Positions 45,601 through 55,989 of a DNA stretch of 64,000 nucleotides are shown here, one piece after another (positions within the stretch are counted from its first letter, which is position 1; every line of letters begins with the position of its first letter). The DNA comes from Oenanthe sinensis. Its lineage: Eukaryota > Streptophyta > Magnoliopsida > Apiales > Apiaceae. The translations under genes and the position numbers were made by a program. The notes below the pieces were generated by a model. The model searched no databases. It was not told where the DNA came from and was given only the letters and a program-made list of their open reading frames with translations. The stretch spans positions 7,812,001-7,876,000 of the forward strand of contig CM053813.1 in the NCBI GenBank assembly GCA_028671895.1, given 5' to 3'.

Positions 45601-46486
45601 TTTGTTGGAAATCCCATTTGTAAGGAATTCTTAAATGAGTTCACAAGTATTAAATCGTCCATATTTAAAGGACTTGTGAATTTATCTGAAATCCAGTACA
45701 TCGTGCTTATTGCTACTACTTTAATTATCATGTTTACAATGTTATATGCATATGTGGTAATTAATTGTTCTAGCATAAGTTTGTATATTATCTTAATTGA
45801 TTTAAAATTATGATGTCAAACAATTCGATGTCATATCAGTCTCATGATTCAAATGAATTAAAATAATATGCAGCATAATTATTTGTATGATAAATATTTT
45901 ATGAGTATCAGGTAATGATATCTTGCTTAATTGTTTTGATATTTTTCTCTGATATTTTTAAATGTTTTGTTATAAATAATTGTGACACTTTTAATATTAG
46001 TGCCATTATTTAGAATTACTGATCTAAGTAATCAATGCATATTTCAAAAATCACTAATATTGAAAAAAAATGGAAGTATTTTCTAAGTTGTGCGTATATA
46101 AAATTCTCAATATTTTATATACTTAGAAATATTTCTAAAATTATTTTTACTTCTAGGTATTAACCATTTGTAAAATGATTTGTTTTCAAACACTTGTTTC
46201 AATGTTTGTTGCACATTGATTTAAAGTACCTAAACAGTGGTTGTTGCTTTGAAGGCCTTATACTGTATTGCTAAGAATACATCCACCCCTATTGTAATGA
46301 AATTTCAATTTTAAGTTAGGGATAATATCAGGTCGACGAAAATGATGAATATCATAATTGCATTATGAGTCGGAAAATCATAGTCCTCTATCTGATAAGG
46401 ATGGTTTGCAAAACTGTTTTCAAATCATACAGTATTAAGGTATAAAGGAAAAGAGTCATTTTAATGAGATATATTTTGGAAAGAGA

Positions 46487-46630
46487 GTTGAATTTCTTCT
46501 TTGGTATAAATTCCCGCATTTTATTATGGGAAGTTTGCCTTATAGGAAATTCAGAAGGGATATAAACTTTCTTCTCTGATACAACTTTCCCGCATTTTAT
46601 TATGGGAAATGTATCTTAAAGAAAATTTCA
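46487..46630 (+). repeat. Direct repeat in E 3' region, copy 1
   Basis: Matches 47338-47483 at roughly 85-90% by eye. Each copy contains TTCCCGCATTTTATTATGGG twice (about 63 bp apart), so it is itself a short tandem repeat. Confidence 0.82.
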
Positions 46631-47337
46631 TATTTTTCTTTGAAATGATAAATCTTTAGTTCCGACAATACTCTTTTATCAAAAGTGCTTTAATGAAATC
46701 TATTACCATTCCTTATTATATTTTTCCTTCTCCTTGGGATGAAAAATATGTTTTGGAATGTTAAGGTGATTATCTTTTTATCTCGATTGGTTCTTTCCAG
46801 TTAGCCCCTAGTGGTTTTAGAAACTGGCCAAGAGGTTGAAAACCCATCTATCTCTTACCCAGGCCATAGTACCAAACACCAATTCATCCACTTCCATATA
46901 CTAACCCCTGGAGATATAAGGAACTCATGTAAGTTAGAGGTTGATAACGGAGAAACTGCACTTGATGTAGCAAATAAGGACGATGTCGAAAGTGCACCCA
47001 CAGCTCTACCTCCAGAGAAGAAAAAGAGTATATAATTGAGGTAACTGTAAGCTCATCTGCATCTTCTCAAAAGGATGTAGAGCTGAAAAGGCAATAAAAC
47101 TGTCTCTGGAATCATTCTCTCTACAGGATGAGTCCATTAAAATTCGCTCGTCAGCCAGAGCACTTTGTAATGAGTCAAGCACACCACCGGCACTCACACT
47201 GATGGTAAGCCTAAATAGATAAATTCTAGGAACACATTGCAAGGCGTGCACAGTGAGAGGTACATGCAACATTTTTAGTTTTGTACAGTTTTATTTAATT
47301 GGCATTCATACTGTAAATATATTTTTTTCCTTAAGAG

Positions 47338-47483
47338 AATTGAATTTCTTCTTTGGTACAAATTCCCGCATTTTATTATGGGCAATTTGTCTTATAGGAA
47401 ATTCATAAGAGATAGAAATTTTCTTCTCAGATATAACTTTCCCGCGTTTTATTAAGGGATTTGTATCTTAAAGAAAATTTAAT
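47338..47483 (+). repeat. Direct repeat in E 3' region, copy 2
   Basis: Second copy of 46487-46630, 851 bp downstream. Confidence 0.82.
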
Positions 47484-48436
47484 ATCATGCTCTTAAATAA
47501 TATTTTTTTTAAGTGGTACATATTGTTTTTGTTTTCAAATTTTTAGTATCATTATTTCTATATATATGTGTGTGTAAGTTTATTTTTATTTTGTTTTTAT
47601 TTTTTTTTAAAATTGGCATATTTATTTATTTATTTATTTCTATACGATTTGCATATTTTTCTATAAGATTGGCATATTTATTTATTTTTTTAAATTGGCA
47701 TATTTTTACTTTATAGTTATTTTTATTTCATTTTATTTTAAAAATTATTTTTGTCTACGAGAAATTGTTCCAAGAATCATAAGTATTAAATGTCAATATT
47801 TAAAGGACTTGTGAATTTCTTGACATCTACTTTCTCGAGCTTACATATATCACTGATAATTGTTATGAGTATAATTGTCATATGCTTGAGTAACAATTAT
47901 TAGATATAATGTATGAAGTTAAATGCTAATTTTCATTCCTATGATTATTTAGTATTTAGCAAGAGTATTTTATCTTATTAAAATTATGAATTGAAACAAT
48001 TCATCGTTTATTAGTTTTATAGTTTTAATACGATGAGATATTAGGAGCATAATTACTTACTTTTTGAAATTATTATTAATTATCATTTGATAATTTGTTA
48101 TTGTTTCATTGCAATTAATTATGATTTTTGTTGTTAGTGATAATATATATATATATATATATATATTGTTTATCTGAAAATCACTAATAATAAAGGCATA
48201 TATGTGTCCTGCCGAACAAGAGCAATCGACTCGAGGTAAAGCAGGTAATCTCGATCTTGATATATTCTCTAATCAATTGATATAAAAATATATATACAAT
48301 TGATATATTGAGCCCTCAGTGGCTATAGGACAAGATCAAGGGAATGAAAACCTACAATCTCTAACACAGATCATAGACACAAACACTCAAACAGATACAA
48401 CTTCATCTACTAAACCCCTAAAAAGAAAAGTATTAT

Positions 48437-49527
48437 TGTTAGGTCCAAATGTGTTGTAAAGGGGGGGTGAATACAACTTTTCGTATTTAAAGAAGCAATA
48501 AATACTATGTAATAAATGAACACAATGATTCAAGGAATATATGTTTTATATATAACTTGAAAGGGTTGCTACAACATTCATTACAAAGTACACCAGAAGT
48601 AAAGAGGGTAGTAAATGATGCTAAGCTCTGTGAATATACTCTCTCTCTTTTACAAGTGTTTTTCTTGAAAATTTTGCTCTCTCTCTTAAAAATAATACAC
48701 AAGTACTTCTATTTATACTACTTGTAATCTATGTCTTGTAGTCTTCAAAGATTAAAATATATGTGGCCTAATGATATCCACATAAATCTTATCTTATCTT
48801 GAAAGCTTGGAAATCTGCCAATTAGATGATGCCATGTGCCATGTTGAAACTGCCCTCCATGTAGAACATCTACTTGAGAACTTCTACTTGGCCATCTCGA
48901 ATATTCTATCTCGAATATTCTATCTCGAATATTCTACATAGGAATGTTCTACTTGGCCATCTCGAATATTCTATCTCGAATATTCTATACTTAGAAAAAT
49001 TTTGGGCTTTAACTTGAAACTTCAATGCAGCATCTTGAACTTGTGATTTCTTTATGTCTTCCAAATTTTTCAACAAGCTTTTGAACTTGGATCTCTATTA
49101 CTCACATAAACATACTATCAATGTCCTGACACTTGATGCAATGGTCTGATTCATAAGTGACTAGTCTTGATAGTGTCTCTGCTTTTTGAATAGAATACCA
49201 TTTTCAATTAGTAATGTGGCTTTCCAAATATTGCTTTCCTTCTTGTTCACTTGAAATCAATTAGTCTTATTGATACTGATAGTTATGATCTTGAGTCTTT
49301 AAGTTACCAATCACTGAGGCATGAACAACTCTGTCTTGAACTTCTTTCAATGATTTCTTCTCTATTTGATCATAGTTAACATGTTGAATTGTATCAATTA
49401 CCCTGTCTTCATTTAGCATTGATTTCTTTGTGGCTTCATGTTCTTGATTGTCTTCTGGTTAAGTATCTTTTCTTTTAGTTGAGTTACATAAGTTATAGTG
49501 TTACAAGTTTAGACACTCTGCCTTTCA
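48437..49527 (-). repeat. Element F 3' LTR (1091 bp), minus strand
   Basis: On the minus strand it starts TGAAAGGCAGAG next to the polypurine tract and ends CACCCCCCC...ACCTAACA, the U5 end seen in related LTRs (compare G's AACCCCCCCTTCT). A TATA box (complement of TATTTATA) lies near 48710-48717. Confidence 0.85.
48890..48990. repeat. TCTCGAATATTCTA tandem motif in F LTR
   Basis: Five copies of ATCTCGAATATTCT at 14-bp steps, in two blocks. Same core (TCTCGAATATTC) as the hairpin repeat array at 54650-55250 in the same element. It lies upstream of the TATA box on the minus strand. Confidence 0.85.
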
Positions 49528-49537
49528 ATCTCCCCCT
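49528..49537 (-). other. Element F polypurine tract
   Basis: Minus strand AGGGGGAGAT directly before the LTR's TG. Confidence 0.87.
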
Positions 49538-49937
49538 ATTTGATAGTCTAACAATGACATTCAAATTAACAAAGGGATAACTCAACTAAACAATGAGACG
49601 AGAAAAAGATAAATAACATTACTGTCTTGTTTGAATTACAACTGAAATAAACTTGAAAACAATTCAAAGAACTAGAATAAATAAAACTTAAGCTAGACAG
49701 AAAATTCGAACTTCGAATTAAAGATCATTTGAGTGATTCCTATCACCTGGATTATTTCAAACCTTTCAGTCAAACTTATATCACCTTATTGGATCCACTC
49801 TGATTCACGGTTACAGTATGGTACGTTAGCCTATCTCGCATACCGTGATCAGGTGAATTTTCCTCAAGTGAGTTAAAGCAACCAAAAAGATATGAAGTTT
49901 TTCCAACTTCAAGTTCACACCACTCTGACCGTTAATT
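49538..49937 (-). other. F region between last ORF and LTR, no gene
   Basis: About 400 bp of noncoding sequence downstream of the 397-codon frame. No repeat or motif stands out except the polypurine tract at its end. Confidence 0.7.
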
Positions 49938-51131
49938 CTAATTCCGTCTCTTCTTCCTAACTTCTTCATCTTGGCGCTTCTCCTCCTTCAACCTTCTGCG
50001 CCTTTCCTTCTGTTGTTGTTCTTTCTTGTAAACTGGATCATGAAGCTGCTTCCACCTTGCATTCAACAGACTTACCGCTTCCATTTCTAAAGGATTCCTG
50101 GGCTCTGGATAAGGATGCCTGAAAAGCCTTCTGAGTTTGTCCACCTCCTGAGTAGTTCTGATCTTTGGAATGTCCTCAAAATTTTTCATTATGAGCTGTG
50201 ACTTCCAATGAGACTTATCAGCCTTAAACTGACAATAGATCATTTTAGGGTAGCCCTTAACACGGTTAGTATTGTGGACACTAGCCGCATCTCGCTCCAT
50301 TCTCTTCTTTTCCACTACTACTTCAGATAAGTACTTCAGGAGTCTCTGCTTCTCATCTACATTCTCATTCTCCACTTCGCCCCATTTGAATACTTCTAAA
50401 ACTCTCTCCAGAAAAGCAGCATCTTGAGTCTGCAGCAGCCATTTCCTACTCATATGCAACAATGTTTGATTTTGGTCTGCGTCTATGAATGCTAAAGCAT
50501 CAGCTGTGTCATCATCATATGAGTGTATCCAGTATACACTATCTCTTCCTGGAACACCAACTGCCTCCCTTATTTCTCCTTGTTCCAGAGATCCAGAAGG
50601 AAGAGTCAGAGCTTCATCTACATTCTTAACAGCTTGTAGAATATTCCACTTTCTTTCGATTAGCTCCGACTCAATCTTTACATTGTCTAGAGGGTTTGGA
50701 GCAATAATGTCACACTTCCAGATTTCATTGCTCATCTTGAATATGACCCTCTCAATGAACTCCACTGACTTCTCCTTGATGTCAGAAGTGAATCCCTTGC
50801 TCATCATTTGCCTGCATACCGTCTTTAGGGATTCTACTGATAGAGCCATTAGGTCATTTTCCTCTAAGCACACCCTCTTCATCTTTCCATCAACAACCAT
50901 CCGAACAATATCAGGATTCGCTGAGAATTCTGGTCCCTTGTCCTCTGCTAGCTGCATTAACTGATCCCTATACAGAATGCTAAGCTCCTCAGCTTGAGAA
51001 TATTGAATTTTTGTTGCTAGCAAGAACAACTCTGACGCAGATCTTCTCGAGATGAATTGATCATCCACATACAAGAAAGATGTCGGGACTCCTTCGACTA
51101 AAGACAAGATGACCTGCCATTCCTTAACCAT
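49938..51131 (-). CDS. F post-pol ORF 2 (397 aa), unknown function
   Basis: Open minus-strand frame after ORF 1, offset by one base; its ATG (51131-51129) lies five bases after ORF 1's stop. The protein is largely helical and polar. The N-terminal ~200 residues look folded (many Leu/Val/Ile with regular spacing). A central part has YWIHSYDDDTADALAF (about residues 205-220). The C-terminal 30 residues are extremely basic (RRRRLKEEKR..RKKRR), suiting nucleic-acid binding or nuclear targeting. I see no membrane segment, zinc knuckle or catalytic motif. It is best taken as the C-terminal part of a single long post-pol ORF split from ORF 1 by a one-base shift, or as a second gene. I do not recognise a named family. 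Confidence 0.7.
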   Translation of the reverse strand: MVKEWQVILSLVEGVPTSFLYVDDQFISRRSASELFLLATKIQYSQAEELSILYRDQLMQLAEDKGPEFSANPDIVRMVVDGKMKRVCLEENDLMALSVESLKTVCRQMMSKGFTSDIKEKSVEFIERVIFKMSNEIWKCDIIAPNPLDNVKIESELIERKWNILQAVKNVDEALTLPSGSLEQGEIREAVGVPGRDSVYWIHSYDDDTADALAFIDADQNQTLLHMSRKWLLQTQDAAFLERVLEVFKWGEVENENVDEKQRLLKYLSEVVVEKKRMERDAASVHNTNRVKGYPKMIYCQFKADKSHWKSQLIMKNFEDIPKIRTTQEVDKLRRLFRHPYPEPRNPLEMEAVSLLNARWKQLHDPVYKKEQQQKERRRRLKEEKRQDEEVRKKRRN

Positions 51132-51135
51132 TGCA

Positions 51136-54072
51136 TTATATCCAACTCTCTTTTGAGATCAACCTTATCAAAGCATTTATGTAGTCAACAATCAGTGGAT
51201 TCTGCAAGTTCAAGTTGTAGAACAAGTCTTCCGCCTCTTTGTTATGAGTTCCTTTTGTACAAACTCCCGATAGAATCTTCCTTGCATCATCCCATTTCTG
51301 TCCTATCCTTTTCTTGTCCAGATCTACTTGAGGATCAGTTAACCTTGCAAGCTCATGATCATACTGTTTCTCCTTAAGCTCCGCTTTCTTTTCAAGAAAA
51401 ACAGCCTCATCCTGCATCATCTTCATTTTATAGAATTGAGCTTGTTCCAAGGCCAGCTGTTGGGCTTCTAGAGTTTCCTTATCAACAGGTATTTCTTCAG
51501 GCTGTCCGGAAGACATTCCAGCACCTCCACCTTGTTCCTTCAAAGATCTTCTAATAGCATGTGCTAACGGAACATCCTCCATATCAGAATCTGAATCAAG
51601 TACTGCATGTGCCTCTTCCTGATGACGACTCAAGTCAATGAATGGCTCTTCTTGTTCAGCCACCACTGCCTTACCCTTCCTCTTTCTTTGAGCCTCTTCT
51701 TCATTCACTGGCTCATTTTCTTTGACAACATCAGCAGTTTGTTCTTCAATTTCTTCAATTATTACCGACTGCTGTCTCGTCTCCTTACCACTCTCCCCCT
51801 TAGGTGAGTTATCCCCAACACCACTTTTCTCGCCAGATCCAGCAGTTGCATGAGAACCACCAAAACCAGAACCCGAGGGTCCAGCTCCATCAGCACCTCC
51901 AGCACCACCAGTATCATCATGATCAGGGGGAGGCTGAGTGAATTGTTCGTCAAAGCACTCGGGAGGAACAAAGCTTCGAACTGCATACATCATCCTGCTG
52001 ATCTCTGTCGCCATGGTATGCATTATGCTTTCCACTGCTCCCATTCTCTCATTCAGAGTGCTGCCCAAGATACCACCAGCATGGCCCAAGTCATTCACCT
52101 TATTTGTCAATTCATCCATCGTTGTTGCTTGACTGGCCATCCGTGCTGCGTAATCATCAAGAGCTCGTTGATTGTCACCAATATTGATCCCCAACTGCCC
52201 CATTGACTGCCCGAACTGCTTGATTTCAATTTCAATTGCTGTCATACGCGTGTCAAGATTTTCAAGATAAATGGACGGTGTTTGGTCTGGGTGTCCTCGC
52301 TCTAAAAATCGTTCTATTAGTGTTTGTCGCTCGGTTTCGGGCCTTAAAAATGAAGGTCCCTCACTCCCTAAACGCGCACACACACTCCCTGTCTCACGCT
52401 CGTGTATGTCTTCAACAATAGTCCTGAAAGAGAAAGCAGTACCTGCAGAAACTGGATAAGTAAAGTGAGTAGCAGTTATGGGATATGTTCCTGTCATATC
52501 CTGAGGTGGAATCTCAGGTTGAGAGGCTGCAGAGTGTTCTAGTACAACATCAGAACCGATCCTCTCTGCAGCATCAGTATGTACCGGTGAAGGTACTTCG
52601 AAAGCATTGAAAGCTTGTTGCCGGTCTGAAGTAACAGGCTCTTCAGAAGGCATAGAATCCTCACCATCTTCCCTATGTGTTGAATGTGCACGGGGCGAAC
52701 AACTCGCGTGAGGTGGAGTGGTTGTGATAGACACACTAGGGTGAGACTGGGCTTTAGAAGTTGCAGCATGAGAAAATTTAGGTTTTTTCCGAATAAGGGG
52801 CTGCACTTCAGGGTCACTCTCAGAACCCTCACCTAAATCTAAAGTTGCCTGCCTTTTAACTCCCGTGAGCGAGGGTGAAAGAGAGGAAGCAAATGTGTCA
52901 GACTCCGAATCAGAAATATAGCTCTTGCCCGGGGATAGATCCTGCGGGCTAGCAGAATCTTGGGCCATGGAATCAGATTTAGGGGAAGAAGTATCAGTAG
53001 TGTGAACAGAGAGTTGCTCTTGTTCAAAGAAAGTACCTTCTTCATTACCTTGTCCGGCAGGTGGAGTAGAGTGTCTGGTCCTCTGGCCGGCAGATGATTG
53101 TACGTGATAGTGCCCATCATCATCGTCATCATCATTGTCATCACCAATATTCTCATCCGGAATCCCCTGGAATGCGTCAGCATGGGCAGAGGGATTCTGA
53201 GCATGTGATGAAATGTGGGAGGTCCCCGCTATGGAAGTGATACCTGCATCAAACTTAACCCATACGTGAATGTTATCAGGGATAGACATCGGCTTACCAT
53301 GATGCTTATCTTGATTAGCAATTGTCGTGAGTGACTTGGTGCCCATGCCCAAGGATGCAGACGTCGCACTTGTGGCAAATGCCTGTCTCACAGATAAAGA
53401 ATCAATAGGTACTAAGTGATTAATAAGCATTTTAAGGAACCGAGGATACCAACAGACAACGTTAGTAGATGTCAGGTCTCGACTTGCAGGAGTTCCCATA
53501 GCAGTCACGATCTCGTAAAGAATGATCCTGCCATAATTAATATTTAATTCACGAGCAAGGGAAACTGCAAATACCTGCATGGGAATTGGAATCTGATGAA
53601 AATCTTTTTCGCGTCCTCGAAAGCATCTGGTGATGGCCTCGAAAAAGTAGTTCCATTCCACATGGAAGTATTGTTTCTGGATGGCGCCAGTTGAGATCCG
53701 TCCAGAAGGAGGGTAGCATCCAATTTCTTCAAAGAATTTAATACGCTCAGCTGTGTTAGGTTCGGGGTCATAAACATCTCTTACTGGGAACCCCAGAACC
53801 CGGTTGAACACTTCCTCTGTGACTTCAAATTCATGACCCGCCAAGGTAAACCTGAAACCATAGGGGGTAGATTTACTCCCGAAAGTAACCGCACTAGTCC
53901 ATAATTGCTGTAAAGCATCATGGACTAGTGTTGGTTTAGCAGTAAAAGCAACACTAGCCTTGGAGTACAAATTAAGAAATCGTATCCAAAACTTGAAACG
54001 TGGGAGTTGATCACCAATTTCCGTACTAATGTTATAAAAATTATTTTTCGCAAGAAGAAATTGGTGAGCCAT
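51136..54072 (-). CDS. F post-pol ORF 1 (978 aa), additional ORF of a Sirevirus-like element
   Basis: Long intact frame between pol and the 3' LTR, where Sireviruses and some other plant copia elements carry an extra ORF. Residues 1-270 form a folded-looking domain with FRFTLAGHEFEV, GFPV, EWNYFFEAITRCF and CWYPRFLKMLINHLV, the pattern I associate with post-pol ORFs of eudicot copia elements. About 290-540 is Ser/acidic low complexity, including a run of Asp near 310. About 590-710 is helical, probably coiled coil (TRMTAIEIEIKQF and following). A Gly/Ser-rich segment follows, then QRKRKGK (nuclear-signal-like, about 810), and a charged helical C-terminus. There is no signal peptide or membrane segment, so an envelope role is not supported. 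The function of the family is unknown. Confidence 0.82.
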   Translation of the reverse strand: MAHQFLLAKNNFYNISTEIGDQLPRFKFWIRFLNLYSKASVAFTAKPTLVHDALQQLWTSAVTFGSKSTPYGFRFTLAGHEFEVTEEVFNRVLGFPVRDVYDPEPNTAERIKFFEEIGCYPPSGRISTGAIQKQYFHVEWNYFFEAITRCFRGREKDFHQIPIPMQVFAVSLARELNINYGRIILYEIVTAMGTPASRDLTSTNVVCWYPRFLKMLINHLVPIDSLSVRQAFATSATSASLGMGTKSLTTIANQDKHHGKPMSIPDNIHVWVKFDAGITSIAGTSHISSHAQNPSAHADAFQGIPDENIGDDNDDDDDDGHYHVQSSAGQRTRHSTPPAGQGNEEGTFFEQEQLSVHTTDTSSPKSDSMAQDSASPQDLSPGKSYISDSESDTFASSLSPSLTGVKRQATLDLGEGSESDPEVQPLIRKKPKFSHAATSKAQSHPSVSITTTPPHASCSPRAHSTHREDGEDSMPSEEPVTSDRQQAFNAFEVPSPVHTDAAERIGSDVVLEHSAASQPEIPPQDMTGTYPITATHFTYPVSAGTAFSFRTIVEDIHERETGSVCARLGSEGPSFLRPETERQTLIERFLERGHPDQTPSIYLENLDTRMTAIEIEIKQFGQSMGQLGINIGDNQRALDDYAARMASQATTMDELTNKVNDLGHAGGILGSTLNERMGAVESIMHTMATEISRMMYAVRSFVPPECFDEQFTQPPPDHDDTGGAGGADGAGPSGSGFGGSHATAGSGEKSGVGDNSPKGESGKETRQQSVIIEEIEEQTADVVKENEPVNEEEAQRKRKGKAVVAEQEEPFIDLSRHQEEAHAVLDSDSDMEDVPLAHAIRRSLKEQGGGAGMSSGQPEEIPVDKETLEAQQLALEQAQFYKMKMMQDEAVFLEKKAELKEKQYDHELARLTDPQVDLDKKRIGQKWDDARKILSGVCTKGTHNKEAEDLFYNLNLQNPLIVDYINALIRLISKESWI

Positions 54073-54649
54073 TTGTAAAATAATTTTCCTTGAGTTAATG
54101 TGATATTTTGAAAAGAAATAATGAAGGTAAACACTTAAGGAAAAAAATGTAATCTAATTAATTCCTTTTAGAGAATCGAGAAGATGAACAGCCGATTTGA
54201 ACTAAACTACGGAATGAATTATGATCAAAATCAAAACAAACAAAATCCAGTCCAGTAAATACTGCAACCCCAAATCAGTGATATAAAAACTAAACTATGT
54301 TTGTAAATAACCGTGATAGATGTGTGTATATGTGTGTGTATATGACTAACTGAACAGATGAACAGACAGGTCCAAATACACAAATACAGGGCAAACAGAG
54401 AATAGTAAATTGAAAACGGGCAGCAGTTCGAGATATGTAAGAGTTTTAACACAACTCGAATGAACAGGGCAATGACTGTTTGAAATCGTAGGGAGGGAGG
54501 GTGGGGGCTGTAAAAATTTAGGGTTAAAACGATTAGGTAAAAGTGAAAAGAAAGACGGGTTAATGTTGTATATATAGGCATATATGTGCAAAGACGAGAA
54601 TATCCCTGTGAAAATAGAAAAAAAACGTTAAGTACATACAGGGGAACAT

Positions 54650-55250
54650 CAAGTCGAACACTATCTCGAACATCAAGTCGAATATTCGAGATAGTGGTCG
54701 AGATAGGTCTATCTCGAACATCAAGTCGAATATTCGAGATAATGTTCGAGATGACACCAACACGAACAGTTAATCACTTGAACAAGTAAAAACAGCATTA
54801 AAAACCCACTGTGGAGTCCCAACTCGAAATTCCAAGAATAAGATTTGAGAGAAAATTAAATTTGAGGTCTAATTCGAATATTAAGTCGAATATTCGAGAT
54901 AATGTTCGAGATAGGTCTATCTCGAACATCAAGTCGAATATTCGAGATAATGTTCGAGATGGGGTCTATCTCGAACATCAAGTCGAATATTCGAGATAGT
55001 GTTCGAGATAGGGTCTATCTCGAACATCAAGTCAAATATTCGAGATAATGTTCGAGATAGGACTCAAGTCGAACATCAAGTCGAATATTCGAGATAAGTC
55101 GAATATTCGAGATAATGTTCGAGATAGAGATTAACTCGAACAATTTCCCAGACTTGGAATTTGAAACAGGCACACGGGGAACTGTAACTCGAAATTCAAG
55201 TCGAATTTCGAGATGAATTTCGAGATAGACCTTATCTCGAATATTCTTCC
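54650..55250. repeat. 49-bp hairpin-forming tandem repeat array in F
   Basis: The segment CGAACATCAAGTCGAATATT recurs at 54923, 54972, 55021 and 55070 (49-bp steps) and at 54667 and 54715 in a separate block; weaker copies reach about 55250. Each unit carries TATCTCGAACAT and its exact reverse complement ATGTTCGAGATA, with the palindrome CGAATATTCG between them, so each can fold into a long hairpin in either strand. The same core appears in F's LTR (48890-48990). Confidence 0.92.
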
Positions 55251-55490
55251 CAGACTTAGAATTTTCAAAATTTTTAATTTTGAAGATAGTCAGAATAATT
55301 TGGCAATTTTTTCAACAACAATTATATTTTGCCAAATTAAGATAAATATCAATTCAAGGATTTTTATCAAAGCAAATAATAAAAACATTCCTTGACAATT
55401 CTAAGGCCTCTTAAATTAAACAAAATTACATGAAAAACACAGGTAAATTCATCTAAAAATCAAAAAAAAAATAGAATAATATGAATTTAA

Positions 55491-55498
55491 CTCCCCCT
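55491..55498 (-). other. Internal polypurine octamer after F pol
   Basis: AGGGGGAG on the minus strand about 290 bp after the pol stop. Another lies inside ORF 1 (51793-51800) and the last forms the LTR-adjacent tract. Repeated AGGGGGAG between pol and the 3' LTR is a reported Sirevirus trait. Confidence 0.65.
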
Positions 55499-55788
55499 AT
55501 GATCATGCAATCATACCAGCATAAATTCAAAGATTGAACCAATAATTACGCATAAAACACAATGAATTCATGTAAAATAACACAACATGCATCCTAAAAT
55601 ACTCACTACTTAATCATTTTAAAGTCTAAGTCCATAATGATTAATTAGCATGCAGAAGTGATATTTTGAGCAATTGTAGAGATTATTTACATATGTTTTC
55701 AACTTTGTATCAATAAAATAGGCAAATGACAAGACTAAAAACATACGTTCATGATTAAAAACTGAAATTTTGCAGATAGGAGAAATCA

Positions 55789-55928
55789 CTAACTTGTGTT
55801 AAGCATTCCCAATTCACCAACCAACCTATTGAATGTTACTTCATCAAGAGGTTTAGTGAATATATCTGCAATTTGTTGCATTGTGGGCACAAAATGTAGC
55901 TCCACAGTCCCCTCCTCGACATGTTCTC
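55789..55928 (-). pseudogene. F pol, C-terminal end of RNase H, cut by G
   Basis: On the minus strand it reads EHVEEGTVELHFVPTMQQ and then IADIFTKPLDEVTF...GELGML before the stop: the typical end of copia RNase H. The open frame appears to begin in G's LTR only by chance. The rest of F's pol should resume after G, outside the window. Confidence 0.92.
55924..55928. repeat. Predicted left target-site duplication of G (TTCTC)
   Basis: The five bases before G's TG start. The partner should follow G's 3' LTR beyond 64000. Confidence 0.55.
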
Positions 55929-55989
55929 TGTTAGGAATATAATAATTTGATGATGTACAAAATACTAGAACAGGATTTAGCACAGTCTA

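Larger units (their letters stand above)
39587..48436 (+). mobile_element. Element E: old Sirevirus-like copia element, interrupted by F
   Basis: 5' LTR (39587-41347), primer site, AT-rich tandem array, decayed gag and pol (to about 45600), then a long 3' region that stops at F's LTR (48437). E's own 3' LTR is not in the window and should lie right of F and G. The 5 bp left of E, ATGAT (39582-39586), are the expected target duplication. Pol readable by homology ends in a QxxDIF-K-L...LxSxxGI pattern typical of copia RNase H. Confidence 0.8.
45600..48436 (+). other. Element E 3' region with internal duplications
   Basis: No confident gene. A ~145 bp segment is present twice (46487-46630 and 47338-47483). 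A larger, more diverged duplication links about 45640-46100 with about 47775-48190. An (AT)n run lies at about 48147-48167. The stretch 48200-48420 can be read as a low-complexity, hydrophilic frame and may be the remnant of a post-pol ORF. Confidence 0.5.
54073..55788 (-). other. F noncoding region between pol and ORF 1 (1.7 kb)
   Basis: It contains the hairpin repeat array (54650-55250) and one AGGGGGAG octamer (complement at 55491-55498). A purine/pyrimidine-skewed stretch at 54480-54520 precedes it. No frame with recognisable protein features. The region could hold a promoter or splice site for the post-pol ORFs; nothing specific is visible. Confidence 0.7.
48437..55928 (-). mobile_element. 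Element F: minus-strand Sirevirus-like copia element, interrupted by G
   Basis: Reading the minus strand: RNase H end of pol (55928 down to 55789), noncoding region with hairpin repeats, ORF of 978 codons, ORF of 397 codons, polypurine tract (49537-49528), LTR (49527 down to 48437). Most of pol, gag and the other LTR should lie right of G, outside the window. The octamer AGGGGGAG occurs three times on the minus strand. Left flank ATTAT (48432-48436) is the expected target duplication in E. Confidence 0.88.

Noticed and set aside
46811..47035. 74-codon plus-strand frame in E's 3' region as a small gene
   Set aside because: Lies in decayed retroelement sequence between two repeat copies, with no conserved partner or recognisable motif.
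48147..48167. (AT)n run as a regulatory element
   Set aside because: Plain microsatellite; similar runs occur near 19999 and nothing nearby depends on it.
51136..54072. F ORF 1 as an envelope-like gene
   Set aside because: No signal peptide, membrane-spanning stretch or Cys pattern is visible; composition is cytosolic/nuclear.
54650..55250. Regularly spaced repeats resembling a CRISPR array
   Set aside because: Units are contiguous tandem repeats without unique spacers, in a plant retroelement.
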